Shown: in pieces, positions 44,761-51,543 of the stretch
Layout: the number at the start of each line of letters is the position of its first letter
Position numbering within the stretch: the first letter of the stretch is position 1
Origin: JBBSNV01 sp964458605
GTDB taxonomy: Bacteria; Pseudomonadota; Alphaproteobacteria; Reyranellales; JAQSWP01
Length of the DNA stretch: 64,000 bases
Direction: 5' to 3'
Assembly (NCBI GenBank): GCA_964458605.1
Contig: CAYWLS010000003.1
Coordinates: forward strand, 97,486 to 161,485
Translations under genes and position numbers: made by a program
Notes under the pieces: generated by a model
Seen by the model: only the letters and a program-made list of their open reading frames with translations
What the model was told of the DNA's origin: nothing
The model's database searches: none

Positions 44761-46239
44761 TCAACGCGCCTGTTCCTCAAGATAGCGGCGAAACATTTCC
44801 TTGAGCGCTTTGCGGTCCGGCTTGCCGGGCGGAACGCGCGGCAGCTCGGCAAGAAAGACGGCCCAGTACGGCGCCTTGAACATGGCGATCTTGCCCTCGC
44901 AGAACCGGTTCAGCTCCTGCGACGAGACGGCGGCGGCGCGAACCACATAGGCCACCGAAACCTCGCCGTGAAGCGGATGCGGCACGCCGACCACGGCCAC
45001 CTCGGCGACGGCCGGATGGGCGCTCAAGACGGCCTCGACCTCGGCGGGGAAATACTTGGCGCCTGAATTGTTGATGAGATCGTCGGCGCGGCCTTGCAGG
45101 AAGATATAGCCCTCGCCATTCATGGCGGCGAAATCGCCGGGATAGAACCAGCCATCCTTGAAGTGGCGGGTGGTCGCTTCGGGATCCAGATATTCGCGCG
45201 CGAAATGCGGCGCGCGGAACCCGATCAGCCCGATCTGGCCCGGCGGCAGGATTTGTCCGTTCGCGTCGACGATCTGCGCGGCAATGCCCTCGATCGGGCG
45301 TCCGATGGAGTCGGGATGGAGGGCCTGGTCGGCCGGAGTCGAGATCGCCACCGTGCCGATTTCGTTGGTGCCGTAGGAATCGAAGATCAGTGGCGTGAGA
45401 CGCTGGCGGGCCAGCGCCCGGTCCGCCGGGGTGGACGGCGCCATGCCCAGCACCAGCCGCAGCTCGGGCCAGCGCGGCCCATCGCCGCCAACGGTGGCAA
45501 GCAACGAGCGCAAATGATAAGGCGTCAGATAGGCGTAGGTGATACGGCGCTCGGTGAAGCAGCGCGGATAGTCGTCGATCGATGGGGCATGGTCGAGCAC
45601 CACCGTGCCGCCCAAGGTCAGCATCTTCAGGCAGCGGCGGCGACCGTCGAAGAACCGCAAGGCGGGGGCCTGGAAATAGCGATGGGCGGCGCTCAGCCCC
45701 AGCAGCGCCAGCGATCGCCGATTGCGCTCGGCCATCTGCCGATGGCTGAGCAGGAGACGCTTGGGCGCGCCGGTCGTGCCCGACGACTGGATCACCATCA
45801 GCGGCCAATCCGGATCGAAGCCGGTGGCGGCATCGGCGCCGGCGCCGGACGCTTGCCGTCCGCCGGCGAGGGCCGATCCGCACACCGCCTCGACCGGCAG
45901 GGTTTCGATTTCGAGAAGCCGGTCGGCCGCGATGGCGCAACGAATGCGCAGACCCTGTACGGCGCTGCGGTTCTCGGCGTCCGGCGCTTGCGGATCGAGC
46001 GAGAAGCTGACGGCGCCGATCCGGGCCAGCGCCAGCAAAACGGCGACGTGCTCGGCCGTGTCGGGCAGCGCGACGACGACAATGTCGCCCGGGGCGATCG
46101 CCAGCGACCGCAACCTGGCGGCCGCACGGTCGACCATCGCCATCAGACTCGAATAGGAGACGATGCGGTCGCCGTCCTCGATCGCGGGATGGTCGGGACG
46201 CCCCCGCGCCGTCGAAAGAATGACATCCGCGATATTCAC
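44761..46239 (-). CDS. AMP-dependent acyl-CoA synthetase/ligase
   Basis: 492 residues from GTG 46239, with GGGAG about 10 bases upstream. ANL-family motifs are complete: VIQSSGTTGAPKRLLLSH (P-loop), DSYGTNEIGTV, DGWFYPGDFA, and LPRVPPGKPDRKALKEM with the catalytic lysine. It activates a carboxylate as acyl-AMP and then thioester. About 30 residues shorter than many fatty-acid ligases and no pathway neighbours, so the acid is unknown. Confidence 0.9.
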   Translation of the reverse strand: MNIADVILSTARGRPDHPAIEDGDRIVSYSSLMAMVDRAAARLRSLAIAPGDIVVVALPDTAEHVAVLLALARIGAVSFSLDPQAPDAENRSAVQGLRIRCAIAADRLLEIETLPVEAVCGSALAGGRQASGAGADAATGFDPDWPLMVIQSSGTTGAPKRLLLSHRQMAERNRRSLALLGLSAAHRYFQAPALRFFDGRRRCLKMLTLGGTVVLDHAPSIDDYPRCFTERRITYAYLTPYHLRSLLATVGGDGPRWPELRLVLGMAPSTPADRALARQRLTPLIFDSYGTNEIGTVAISTPADQALHPDSIGRPIEGIAAQIVDANGQILPPGQIGLIGFRAPHFAREYLDPEATTRHFKDGWFYPGDFAAMNGEGYIFLQGRADDLINNSGAKYFPAEVEAVLSAHPAVAEVAVVGVPHPLHGEVSVAYVVRAAAVSSQELNRFCEGKIAMFKAPYWAVFLAELPRVPPGKPDRKALKEMFRRYLEEQAR

Positions 46240-46390
46240 TGGCCGTCACTCCCGATCAGGGTGGCGCGGGACGACCAATTGAAGCGGAGACGCGAGGGAA
46301 GGACAACGGGGATCAGACTGGCAGGCACCTGCATCAACGATCCGACACGGGCGGCATGACGGCAGGACAAGGCGCGACAAGCCCGCACTC

Positions 46391-46789
46391 CTAAGCTTTC
46401 CCGCGTGGCCTGGTCGAATTCGCGTGCAGGAATGCCGTGTAGGCGTTCTCGTCGATCTTGCCGGCCGCCAACGCAACCACCGCCGCCGCGTCGGCTTGCG
46501 CCGCCGTGAAACGTCAGCCGTTGAGCTCAAGAAGCAACACGCCGACGACGAATCCGGTACGCTTGTTGCCATCGACGAAGGGATGATTGCGCACGATACC
46601 CGCCGTATAAAGCGCCGCCAATTCCGGAATCCCGATATCGGAATTGTAAGTCAGATGCTGGCGCGGTTGCGCGATCGCCGATTGCAGCAGAGCTTCGTCG
46701 CGCCTACCGGCCGGTCCACCGTGCAACGCCAACAGCCGGTCATGCAATGCCAGGATGTCGTGCAGTTCGAGCCAGACCGGCTCTCTCAT
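46391..46789 (-). pseudogene. Doc/Fic-type toxin gene with an in-frame stop
   Basis: From ATG 46789 the frame encodes MREPVWLELHDILALHDRLL, GRRDEALLQSAIAQPRQHLT and HPFVDGNKRTGFVVGVLLLE LNG, then TGA at 46516-46514. In the same frame beyond the stop the sequence continues RFTAAQADAAAVVALAAGKI DENAYTAFLHANSTRPRGKA until TAG at 46391, which is exactly the C-terminal half of Doc toxins (132 residues in all). The active motif H-P-F-x-D-x-N-K-R is intact, but the C-terminus is lost. Doc phosphorylates and inactivates EF-Tu. The stop is a nonsense mutation (probably from TGG) or a base error. Confidence 0.8.
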
Positions 46790-47006
46790 TTCGCCAGAAC
46801 ATGCAGCGTGTTGCGATAGCGTGCAATGATGTCTTCGGCCTGTTCCATCTTGCTGGCGAAGGTCGGATCGTAAGGCGATAGCCGCCCTCGGCCGCTTCGG
46901 TAAGAAACAAGGGCGCGCCATCCTTGGCCCCTAACCGCGACGTGACTTCCTTCGGCAGCACGACGCCCAGGGAGTTGCCGAACTTGCGCACCTTCAGTTC
47001 AACCAT
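46786..47006 (-). pseudogene. AbrB/SpoVT-type antitoxin, frameshifted
   Basis: From ATG 47006 the product reads MVELKVRKFGNSLGVVLPKE and VTSRLGAKDGAPLFLTEAAE GGYRL, a swapped-hairpin AbrB/MazE DNA-binding domain. One base is then missing near 46871; in the next frame it resumes YDPTFASKMEQAEDIIARYR NTLHVLAK and ends TGA at 46786, overlapping the toxin ATG as ATGA. As it stands, the C-terminal toxin-neutralising part is out of frame. Start 47006 is chosen over 47012 since GGAG (47016-47013) is 6 bases upstream. It is paired with the broken Doc gene. Confidence 0.8.
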
Positions 47007-47011
47007 GACCA

Positions 47012-47043
47012 TCTCCAGTTATTACTAGTGTAATAACTGGAGA
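47012..47043. promoter_or_regulatory. perfect 14-bp inverted repeat, toxin-antitoxin operator
   Basis: TCTCCAGTTATTAC (47012-47025) and GTAATAACTGGAGA (47030-47043) pair exactly around TAGT. It lies immediately before the antitoxin start and includes its GGAG ribosome site, so an antitoxin or toxin-antitoxin complex bound here would repress its own operon. Autoregulation by AbrB-type antitoxins through such palindromes is well known. The operator has stayed perfect while the genes decayed. Confidence 0.75.
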
Positions 47044-47092
47044 GGTATGAAGCAATGTCGGCAAGCTCGCCATGATCCACCGTCACCAGCTC

Positions 47093-47221
47093 GATTACGG
47101 GTGAGATCAGGCCGCGCCTGTCATCGAAGGTGCGGGGTTCGGTCTCCGCGTCCGCATCGCCGTTGGGATTGGAATTGACGACATTGATGATACCCGTGCC
47201 GCAACTGAAGCGCGTGCTCAT
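47093..47221 (-). pseudogene. 5-prime fragment of a cas7 (Csd2/Csh2-like) gene
   Basis: From ATG 47221 the minus strand encodes MSTRFSCGTGIINVVNSNPN GDADAETEPRTFDDRRGLIS PV. The block N-x-N-P-N-G-D-x-D-x-E-x-x-P-R is the N-terminal hallmark of Cas7 backbone proteins of type I CRISPR systems (Csd2/Csh2 group); GxISPV is what normally precedes a lysine/arginine-rich helix in that family. After PV similarity stops and the frame runs into the toxin-antitoxin operator. About 43 of the usual 280-300 residues remain. No effector can be formed. Confidence 0.5.
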
Positions 47222-47360
47222 GCGGTGCCCCTTCTTCCCTGGTGTCGGAATTGTCGGATTTCGGTTTGGACTTGAGCCCGGCGAAATAGCCGAGCAGTAA
47301 CTCGGCACGGAATGCACCGCCAGGCGCAAACCCGTCCATCTTTATCTGTGCGGGCACTGG
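47219..47360 (-). pseudogene. gene tail before the cas7 fragment, possible cas8-like C-terminus
   Basis: Frame reading PVPAQIKMDGFAPGGAFRAE LLLGYFAGLKSKPKSDNSDT REEG runs up to the cas7-like start codon. In type I-C and related operons cas8 is directly upstream of cas7 and ends in a segment with LGYYHQ; LLLGYFAG could be that element. The match is short and the frame has no stop before it passes the cas7 start, so a frameshift must be assumed. Weak. Confidence 0.25.
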
Positions 47361-47750
47361 CTGTAATTCCGCACACGACGTTGCGGCGCTGCGCGCCTGT
47401 GAACCGGCGCGGCGTTGCCCAGCCGCGCGCATCCCTTTGTCAGGCGCAGCGAGCCATTGTAGTTCGTTGCGTAACGCTGAAATCGAATCTCGCCGCCTTT
47501 CGCCCCCGGTCGACGACAGATTTCCGTCCGCGTTGGATGCAGCCATGCTTCTCCTCCATCCGGAAAAGAATGCCACGGACTCCAGGAGCCCCTTAGCGGC
47601 AGACCATGTCGGTGCCGGTTAGCTGATGGGCGCGCCACCGGTATCCAGCCGCGCCCACATGGCGAGCGGTCCCGATACCTCGATCACGATTTGATAAGGC
47701 GTCATAGCAATACCTTTCGTGAAGCCAACCCATCCTGATCAAGTAAGCCG
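47361..47750. other. gene-poor remnant DNA
   Basis: No reading frame with recognisable domains. Frames such as one encoding MAASNADGNLSSTGGERRRD and SISALRNELQWLAAPDKGMR on the minus strand look like leftover coding sequence, but no homology is evident. GC drops from about 65 percent toward the tRNA. It probably represents degraded mobile-element DNA. Confidence 0.4.
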
Positions 47751-47781
47751 GAGCATAGGGCGCGTTTAGCGCCCTATGCTC
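47751..47781. other. perfect 13-bp stem-loop at the edge of AT-rich DNA
   Basis: GAGCATAGGGCGC (47751-47763) pairs with GCGCCCTATGCTC (47769-47781) across GTTTA. There is no T-run on either side. It marks the boundary between moderately GC-rich DNA and the AT-rich stretch. It could be an element end, an orphan terminator, or a structured RNA. Confidence 0.6.
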
Positions 47782-47797
47782 TCTCAGCTCTTAAGCC

Positions 47798-47815
47798 ATT
47801 ACTCCATATCACTAG
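47798..47815 (+). repeat. direct repeat copy A (18 bp)
   Basis: ATTACTCCATATCACTAG; it recurs with one mismatch at 47943. Both copies lie in the AT-rich stretch beside tRNA-Ser, 145 bases apart. Confidence 0.7.
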
Positions 47816-47993
47816 TTTCGATCCTCATCCCTGATATGCTAGGATGACTTTGCGTTAACCAATTGAAAGTGAACAAAAATCTTAGATTTTGTATGCTCCC
47901 AATTTCTTCTCCGGAGATCAATCCGGATGTTCTATATTGCTTATTACACCATATCACTAGAAGATATTTTAGTTGACATAACCTAGATGGCAT
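47799..47993 (-). CDS. small AT-rich reading frame of uncertain status
   Basis: 64 codons, MPSRLCQLKYLLVIWCNKQY then RTSGLISGEEIGSIQNLRFL FTFNWLTQSHPSISGMRIET SDME. GC is near 37 percent against about 67 percent in the rest of the window, so the DNA is foreign. The stretch SGLISGEEIGSIQNLRFL recalls a single leucine-rich-repeat unit, but one unit proves nothing, and no ribosome site is evident. It is listed as the only frame in this region and may not be translated. Confidence 0.25.
   Translation of the reverse strand: MPSRLCQLKYLLVIWCNKQYRTSGLISGEEIGSIQNLRFLFTFNWLTQSHPSISGMRIETSDME
47943..47960 (+). repeat. direct repeat copy B (18 bp)
   Basis: ATTACACCATATCACTAG, identical to copy A at 17 of 18 positions. 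The pair could be element-internal protein-binding repeats or remnants of a duplication. Confidence 0.7.
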
Positions 47994-48085
47994 AGCAATT
48001 TAATTTGCGTGGCAGCTCCCCAGAGAATCGAAGTCCCAACTCCAGCAAACGGTGGTGCAAACGCTGTGCCCATTCAGGACTGAAA

Positions 48086-48175
<90 letters not shown>

Positions 48176-48430
48176 GCAAGGGCGCTGGGAACGCCCAAAT
48201 TTCTCGAGAAAACGAGGCCGGCCGGTCAAAAGGCGGCGGACTATAACGTCGCCCTCCCCCCATCGCAAGCCACACGGTTGGCACCGCGTCGCGACGAAAT
48301 CGCCATCCCAATCAGCCACTTGCGGGTCGGACGGGGTAGAGAGCGCAAGATATGGGCGGCGCGGCGCCGGGACTGGGCAGAATCGCGAAAATGCCCTGCA
48401 ATCAAGGGCTTGCGACACATCCGGCAATGG
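48176..48430. other. intergenic region between tRNA-Ser and the rplU promoter
   Basis: About 255 bases without a plausible gene. On the minus strand TTGACC near 48225 could belong to the tRNA promoter, but no clear -10 element follows. A run of C at 48255-48260 and no hairpin of note. Confidence 0.5.
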
Positions 48431-48458
48431 TTGACAGGCGTTCGCCGGTGAGTATAGT
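48431..48458 (+). promoter_or_regulatory. sigma-70 promoter of the rplU operon
   Basis: TTGACA (48431-48436), a 16-base spacer and TATAGT (48453-48458) make the strongest housekeeping promoter in the window. It leaves a leader of roughly 105 bases before rplU. Confidence 0.75.
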
Positions 48459-48470
48459 CCAGCCGCTTCA

Positions 48471-48503
48471 GGCGGCCCCGGAATCCAATCCGGGTGGTCC
48501 GCC
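48471..48503 (+). promoter_or_regulatory. leader stem-loop ahead of rplU
   Basis: GGCGG (48471-48475) pairs with CCGCC (48499-48503), and inside it CCCGG (48477-48481) pairs with CCGGG (48490-48494); TTT and then AATTTT follow. Placed in the leader of a ribosomal operon, it could serve as an attenuator or bind L21. Structure seen; function inferred. Confidence 0.4.
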
Positions 48504-48568
48504 TTTGAATTTTGGCTCCGCTTACGCGCCCCGCGCGATCGGCGGCGCCGGCCACGAGGGATCGGATC

Positions 48569-48865
48569 ATGTTCGCAGTCATCAAGAGCGGCGGTAAGCA
48601 GTATCGCGTCGCCTCCAACGCCACCGTCACCATCGAGAAGCTGGTCGGCGAGAAGGGCGACAAGGTCGAGTTCGGCGAAGTGCTGATGCTGGGCGACAAG
48701 ATCGGCGCGCCGCTGGTCTCCGGCGCCAAGATCACCGGCACCGTGGTCGAGCACACCCGCGCCGACACCGTGCTGGTGTTCAAGAAGAAGCGCCGCCAGA
48801 ACTATCGCCGCAAGAACGGCCATCGCCAGCACCTCACCGTGGTCAAGATCGACGAGATCGCCTGA
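48569..48865 (+). CDS. rplU: 50S ribosomal protein L21
   Basis: 98 residues from ATG 48569: MFAVIKSGGKQYRVASNATV through GAPLVSGAKITGTVVEHTRA DTVLVFKKKRRQNYRRKNGH R, the universal L21 pattern (G-G-K-Q-Y, KKRRxNYRRKxGHRQ). It binds 23S rRNA in the large subunit. It is followed by rpmA with a 49-base gap, as in most bacteria. Confidence 0.98.
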   Translation: MFAVIKSGGKQYRVASNATVTIEKLVGEKGDKVEFGEVLMLGDKIGAPLVSGAKITGTVVEHTRADTVLVFKKKRRQNYRRKNGHRQHLTVVKIDEIA

Positions 48866-48914
48866 AGCGGCCGTCGCCCAATCGGCGCGACAAGAATTTT
48901 GAAGGAGTTTCGTC

Positions 48915-49211
48915 ATGGCACATAAGAAAGCAGGCGGCTCGTCGCGCAACGGGCGCGACTCGGCTGGCCAGCGGCTCGGCGTCAAGCGGTTCGGCGGTCA
49001 GGAAGTGCTGGCCGGCAACATCCTGGTGCGCCAGCGCGGCACCAAGTTCCACGCCGGCAAGAATGTCGGCATGGGCCGCGACCACACCCTGTTCGCCACC
49101 GCCACCGGCGTGGTGAAGTTCACCCACAAGAGCGAAGACCGCGTGTTCGTCAACATCGAGCCGCTCCCGCCCTCTGGAATCCCGACTGGTGCCAAGCAGG
49201 CCGCCGAGTAA
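48915..49211 (+). CDS. rpmA: 50S ribosomal protein L27
   Basis: 98 residues, beginning MAHKKAGGSSRNGRDSAGQR LGVK, the conserved L27 N-terminus that reaches the peptidyl-transferase centre, with VRQRGTKFHAGKNVGMGRDH T. AAGGAG lies 10 bases before ATG. The C-terminus is about 10 residues longer than that of E. coli. It is followed by a terminator at 49236, so read-through into obgE is probably partial. Confidence 0.98.
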   Translation: MAHKKAGGSSRNGRDSAGQRLGVKRFGGQEVLAGNILVRQRGTKFHAGKNVGMGRDHTLFATATGVVKFTHKSEDRVFVNIEPLPPSGIPTGAKQAAE

Positions 49212-49235
49212 CCTTCCTCGCACCCAGCGTTTCCG

Positions 49236-49267
49236 AAGGGGGAATGGTTCCGGCCATTCCCCCTTTT
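49236..49267 (+). terminator. rho-independent terminator after rpmA
   Basis: AAGGGGGAATGG (49236-49247) and CCATTCCCCCTT (49254-49265) are perfect 12-bp arms around TTCCGG, followed by T at 49266-49267 in TTTT. It lies between rpmA and obgE, splitting ribosomal-protein and GTPase expression levels. Confidence 0.85.
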
Positions 49268-49321
49268 GCTTTCCAGGCCACGCTTCCAGGACCTGAAGTT
49301 CACCAGCCGAAGATCACGACG

Positions 49322-50365
49322 ATGAAATTCCTCGACCAGGCCAAGATCTACATCCGCTCCGGCGCCGGCGGCGACGGCTGCGTCGGCTTTCGCCGCGAGA
49401 AGTTCATCGAGTTCGGCGGGCCGGACGGCGGCGACGGCGGCCAGGGCGGCGACGTGATCGCCGAATGCGTCGACGGGCTGAACACCCTGATCGACTTCCG
49501 CTACCAGCAGCATTTCAAGGCCGAGCGCGGCCAGGGCGGCATGGGCCAGCAGCGCACCGGCCGCTCGGGCAAGGACCTGATCATCAAGCTGCCGCGCGGC
49601 ACCGAAATCCTGGAGGACGACCAGGAGACGGTGGTGGCCGACCTGACCGAGGTGGGCCAGCGCGTCACCCTGGCCGAGGGCGGCCGCGGCGGCCGCGGCA
49701 ACACGCATTTCAAATCCTCGACCAACCGCGCGCCGCGCCGCGCCGAGAAGGGCGGCCCCGCCACCGAGCGCTGGCTGTGGCTGCGGCTGAAGCTGCTGGC
49801 CGATGCCGGGCTGGTCGGCCTGCCCAATGCCGGCAAGTCGACCTTCCTGGCCGCCTCTTCGCGCGCCAAGCCCAAGATCGCCGACTATCCCTTCACCACC
49901 CTGCATCCGCAGCTCGGCGTGGTCGGCATCGACGACAGCGAATTCGTGCTGGCCGACATCCCCGGACTTATTGAAGGTGCGTCAGAGGGAGCCGGATTGG
50001 GCACGCGCTTCCTGGGCCATATCGAGCGCTGCCGCGTGCTGCTGCATCTGGTCGACGCCACCCAGGACGACGTGGTCGGCGCCTGGCGCACGGTGCGCAG
50101 GGAGCTGAAATCCTACGGCGCCAAACTCGACCGCAAGCCGGAGATCCTGGCGCTCAACAAGATCGATGCCGTCGACGCGGACGACTTGAAAGCCAAGCAG
50201 GACAGGTTGGCCAAGGCTTCGCGCAAGAAGGTGCAGCTGGTCTCCGGCGCCACCGGCGAGAATCTCAAGCCGCTGCTGCGCCAGTTGCACGACGTGGTGG
50301 AAGAGGCGCGCGCGGGCGATGCGCGCAAGGCGCGCCGCTCCCCCGGTCGGAAGCGCGCGTCATGA
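49322..50365 (+). CDS. obgE: Obg family GTPase
   Basis: 347 residues from ATG 49322. The glycine-rich Obg fold (about 1-158) begins MKFLDQAKIYIRSGAGGDGC VGFRREKF, followed by the G domain: GLPNAGKSTFL (P-loop), the switch region YPFTTLHPQLGV, DIPGLIEGASEG (G3) and NKID. Obg is an essential, ribosome-associated GTPase that helps 50S maturation and links to the stringent response. It overlaps proB by 4 bases. Confidence 0.97.
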   Translation: MKFLDQAKIYIRSGAGGDGCVGFRREKFIEFGGPDGGDGGQGGDVIAECVDGLNTLIDFRYQQHFKAERGQGGMGQQRTGRSGKDLIIKLPRGTEILEDDQETVVADLTEVGQRVTLAEGGRGGRGNTHFKSSTNRAPRRAEKGGPATERWLWLRLKLLADAGLVGLPNAGKSTFLAASSRAKPKIADYPFTTLHPQLGVVGIDDSEFVLADIPGLIEGASEGAGLGTRFLGHIERCRVLLHLVDATQDDVVGAWRTVRRELKSYGAKLDRKPEILALNKIDAVDADDLKAKQDRLAKASRKKVQLVSGATGENLKPLLRQLHDVVEEARAGDARKARRSPGRKRAS

Positions 50366-51516
50366 GCCCCCCTTCGACCAACAACGCGAAGAAGCTCGCC
50401 ACCCCGCCGCTGGCCAGCGCCAAGCGCGTGGTGATCAAGACCGGCTCGGCGCTGATCGTCGACGAGCAGAGCGGCAGGATGCGCCAGGCCTGGCTCGACG
50501 CGCTGGGCAACGACATCGCCCGGCTGCGCGCCAATGGCGCGGAAGTGATCGTGGTGTCGAGCGGCGCGGTCGCGGTCGGGCGCACCCATCTGAAGCTGCC
50601 CAAGGGCGCGCTGGCGCTGGAGGAGAAGCAGGCCGCCGCCGCCACCGGCCAGATCCGTCTGGCCCACGCCTGGCAGGACAGCCTGGCGCGCCACGACATC
50701 ACGGTGGCGCAGGTGCTGCTGACCCTGGACGATTCGGAGGACCGGCGGCGCTATCTCAACGCCTCCTCGACCCTGCGCACCCTGCTGCGGCTGGGCGCGG
50801 TGCCGGTGATCAACGAGAACGACACGGTGGCCACCGCCGAGATCCGCTTCGGCGACAACGACCGGCTGGCGGCGCGGGTGGCGCAGATGATCTCGGCCGA
50901 CACGCTGATCCTGCTGTCCGACATCGACGGCCTCTACACCGCCGATCCGCGCAAGGACCAGGACGCGCAGCACCTGCCGCTGATCGAGGAGCTGACGCCG
51001 CAGATCGAGGCGATGGCCGGCGCCGCGCCCGAAGGCTTCTCCTCCGGCGGCATGGTGACCAAGCTGATCGCCGCGCGCATCGCCATGGGCGCCGGCTGCC
51101 GCATGGCGATCGCCAGCGGCAAGACCATGAACCCGATCGCCGCCCTGCTCGACGGCGCCGCGCGCAGCACCTGGTTCGTGCCGCGCGCCAACCCGCGCAA
51201 CGCGCGCAAGCGCTGGATCGCGGGCTCGCTCAGCCCGTCCGGCGCGCTGGCGGTCGATGCCGGCGCAGCCCGCGCGCTGGGCGCCGGCAAGAGCCTGCTG
51301 CCGGCCGGCGTGGTCGCGGTCGAAGGCGATTTCGAGCGCGGCGATCCGGTGCTGGTGCGCGACACGGCCGGCAAGGTGCTGGGCCGCGGCCTGGTGGCCT
51401 ATTCGGCCGAGGACGCGCGGCGCATCATGGGGCACAAAAGCGGTGAAATCGAAGCCCGGCTCGGCTACCGTGGCCGCGACGAGATGATCCATCGCGACGA
51501 TCTGGTTGTCGAATAA
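50362..51516 (+). CDS. proB: glutamate 5-kinase
   Basis: 384 residues starting in the obgE stop (ATGA). The amino-acid kinase domain is clear: RVVIKTGSALIVDEQSG, VIVVSSGAVAVGR, PVINENDTVATAEIRFGDND RLAARVAQMI and EGFSSGGMVTKLIAARIAMG. A C-terminal PUA domain follows (about 280-384; VDAGAARALGAGKSLLPAGV). It phosphorylates glutamate as the first step of proline synthesis, feedback-inhibited by proline. Confidence 0.97.
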   Translation: MSPPSTNNAKKLATPPLASAKRVVIKTGSALIVDEQSGRMRQAWLDALGNDIARLRANGAEVIVVSSGAVAVGRTHLKLPKGALALEEKQAAAATGQIRLAHAWQDSLARHDITVAQVLLTLDDSEDRRRYLNASSTLRTLLRLGAVPVINENDTVATAEIRFGDNDRLAARVAQMISADTLILLSDIDGLYTADPRKDQDAQHLPLIEELTPQIEAMAGAAPEGFSSGGMVTKLIAARIAMGAGCRMAIASGKTMNPIAALLDGAARSTWFVPRANPRNARKRWIAGSLSPSGALAVDAGAARALGAGKSLLPAGVVAVEGDFERGDPVLVRDTAGKVLGRGLVAYSAEDARRIMGHKSGEIEARLGYRGRDEMIHRDDLVVE

Positions 51517-51543
51517 CTGGTCATCGAAAAGCGGGCAATCGCC

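Noticed and set aside
46514..46516. Selenocysteine reading of the TGA in the Doc toxin
   Set aside because: No SECIS-like hairpin follows and the family has no Cys/Sec at this position; a nonsense mutation is simpler.
47312..47596. Plus-strand reading frame MHRQAQTRPSLS...
   Set aside because: No ribosome site, no similarity, and it is antisense to the remnant cas-like frame.
48000..48050. Second tRNA or tmRNA 3-prime end
   Set aside because: Only the TTCGA core and a loose acceptor resemblance; stems do not pair. Kept only as a hint of an old attachment site.
47361..48085. CRISPR array
   Set aside because: The only repeats are two 18-bp copies 145 bases apart; no regular repeat-spacer pattern exists anywhere in the window.
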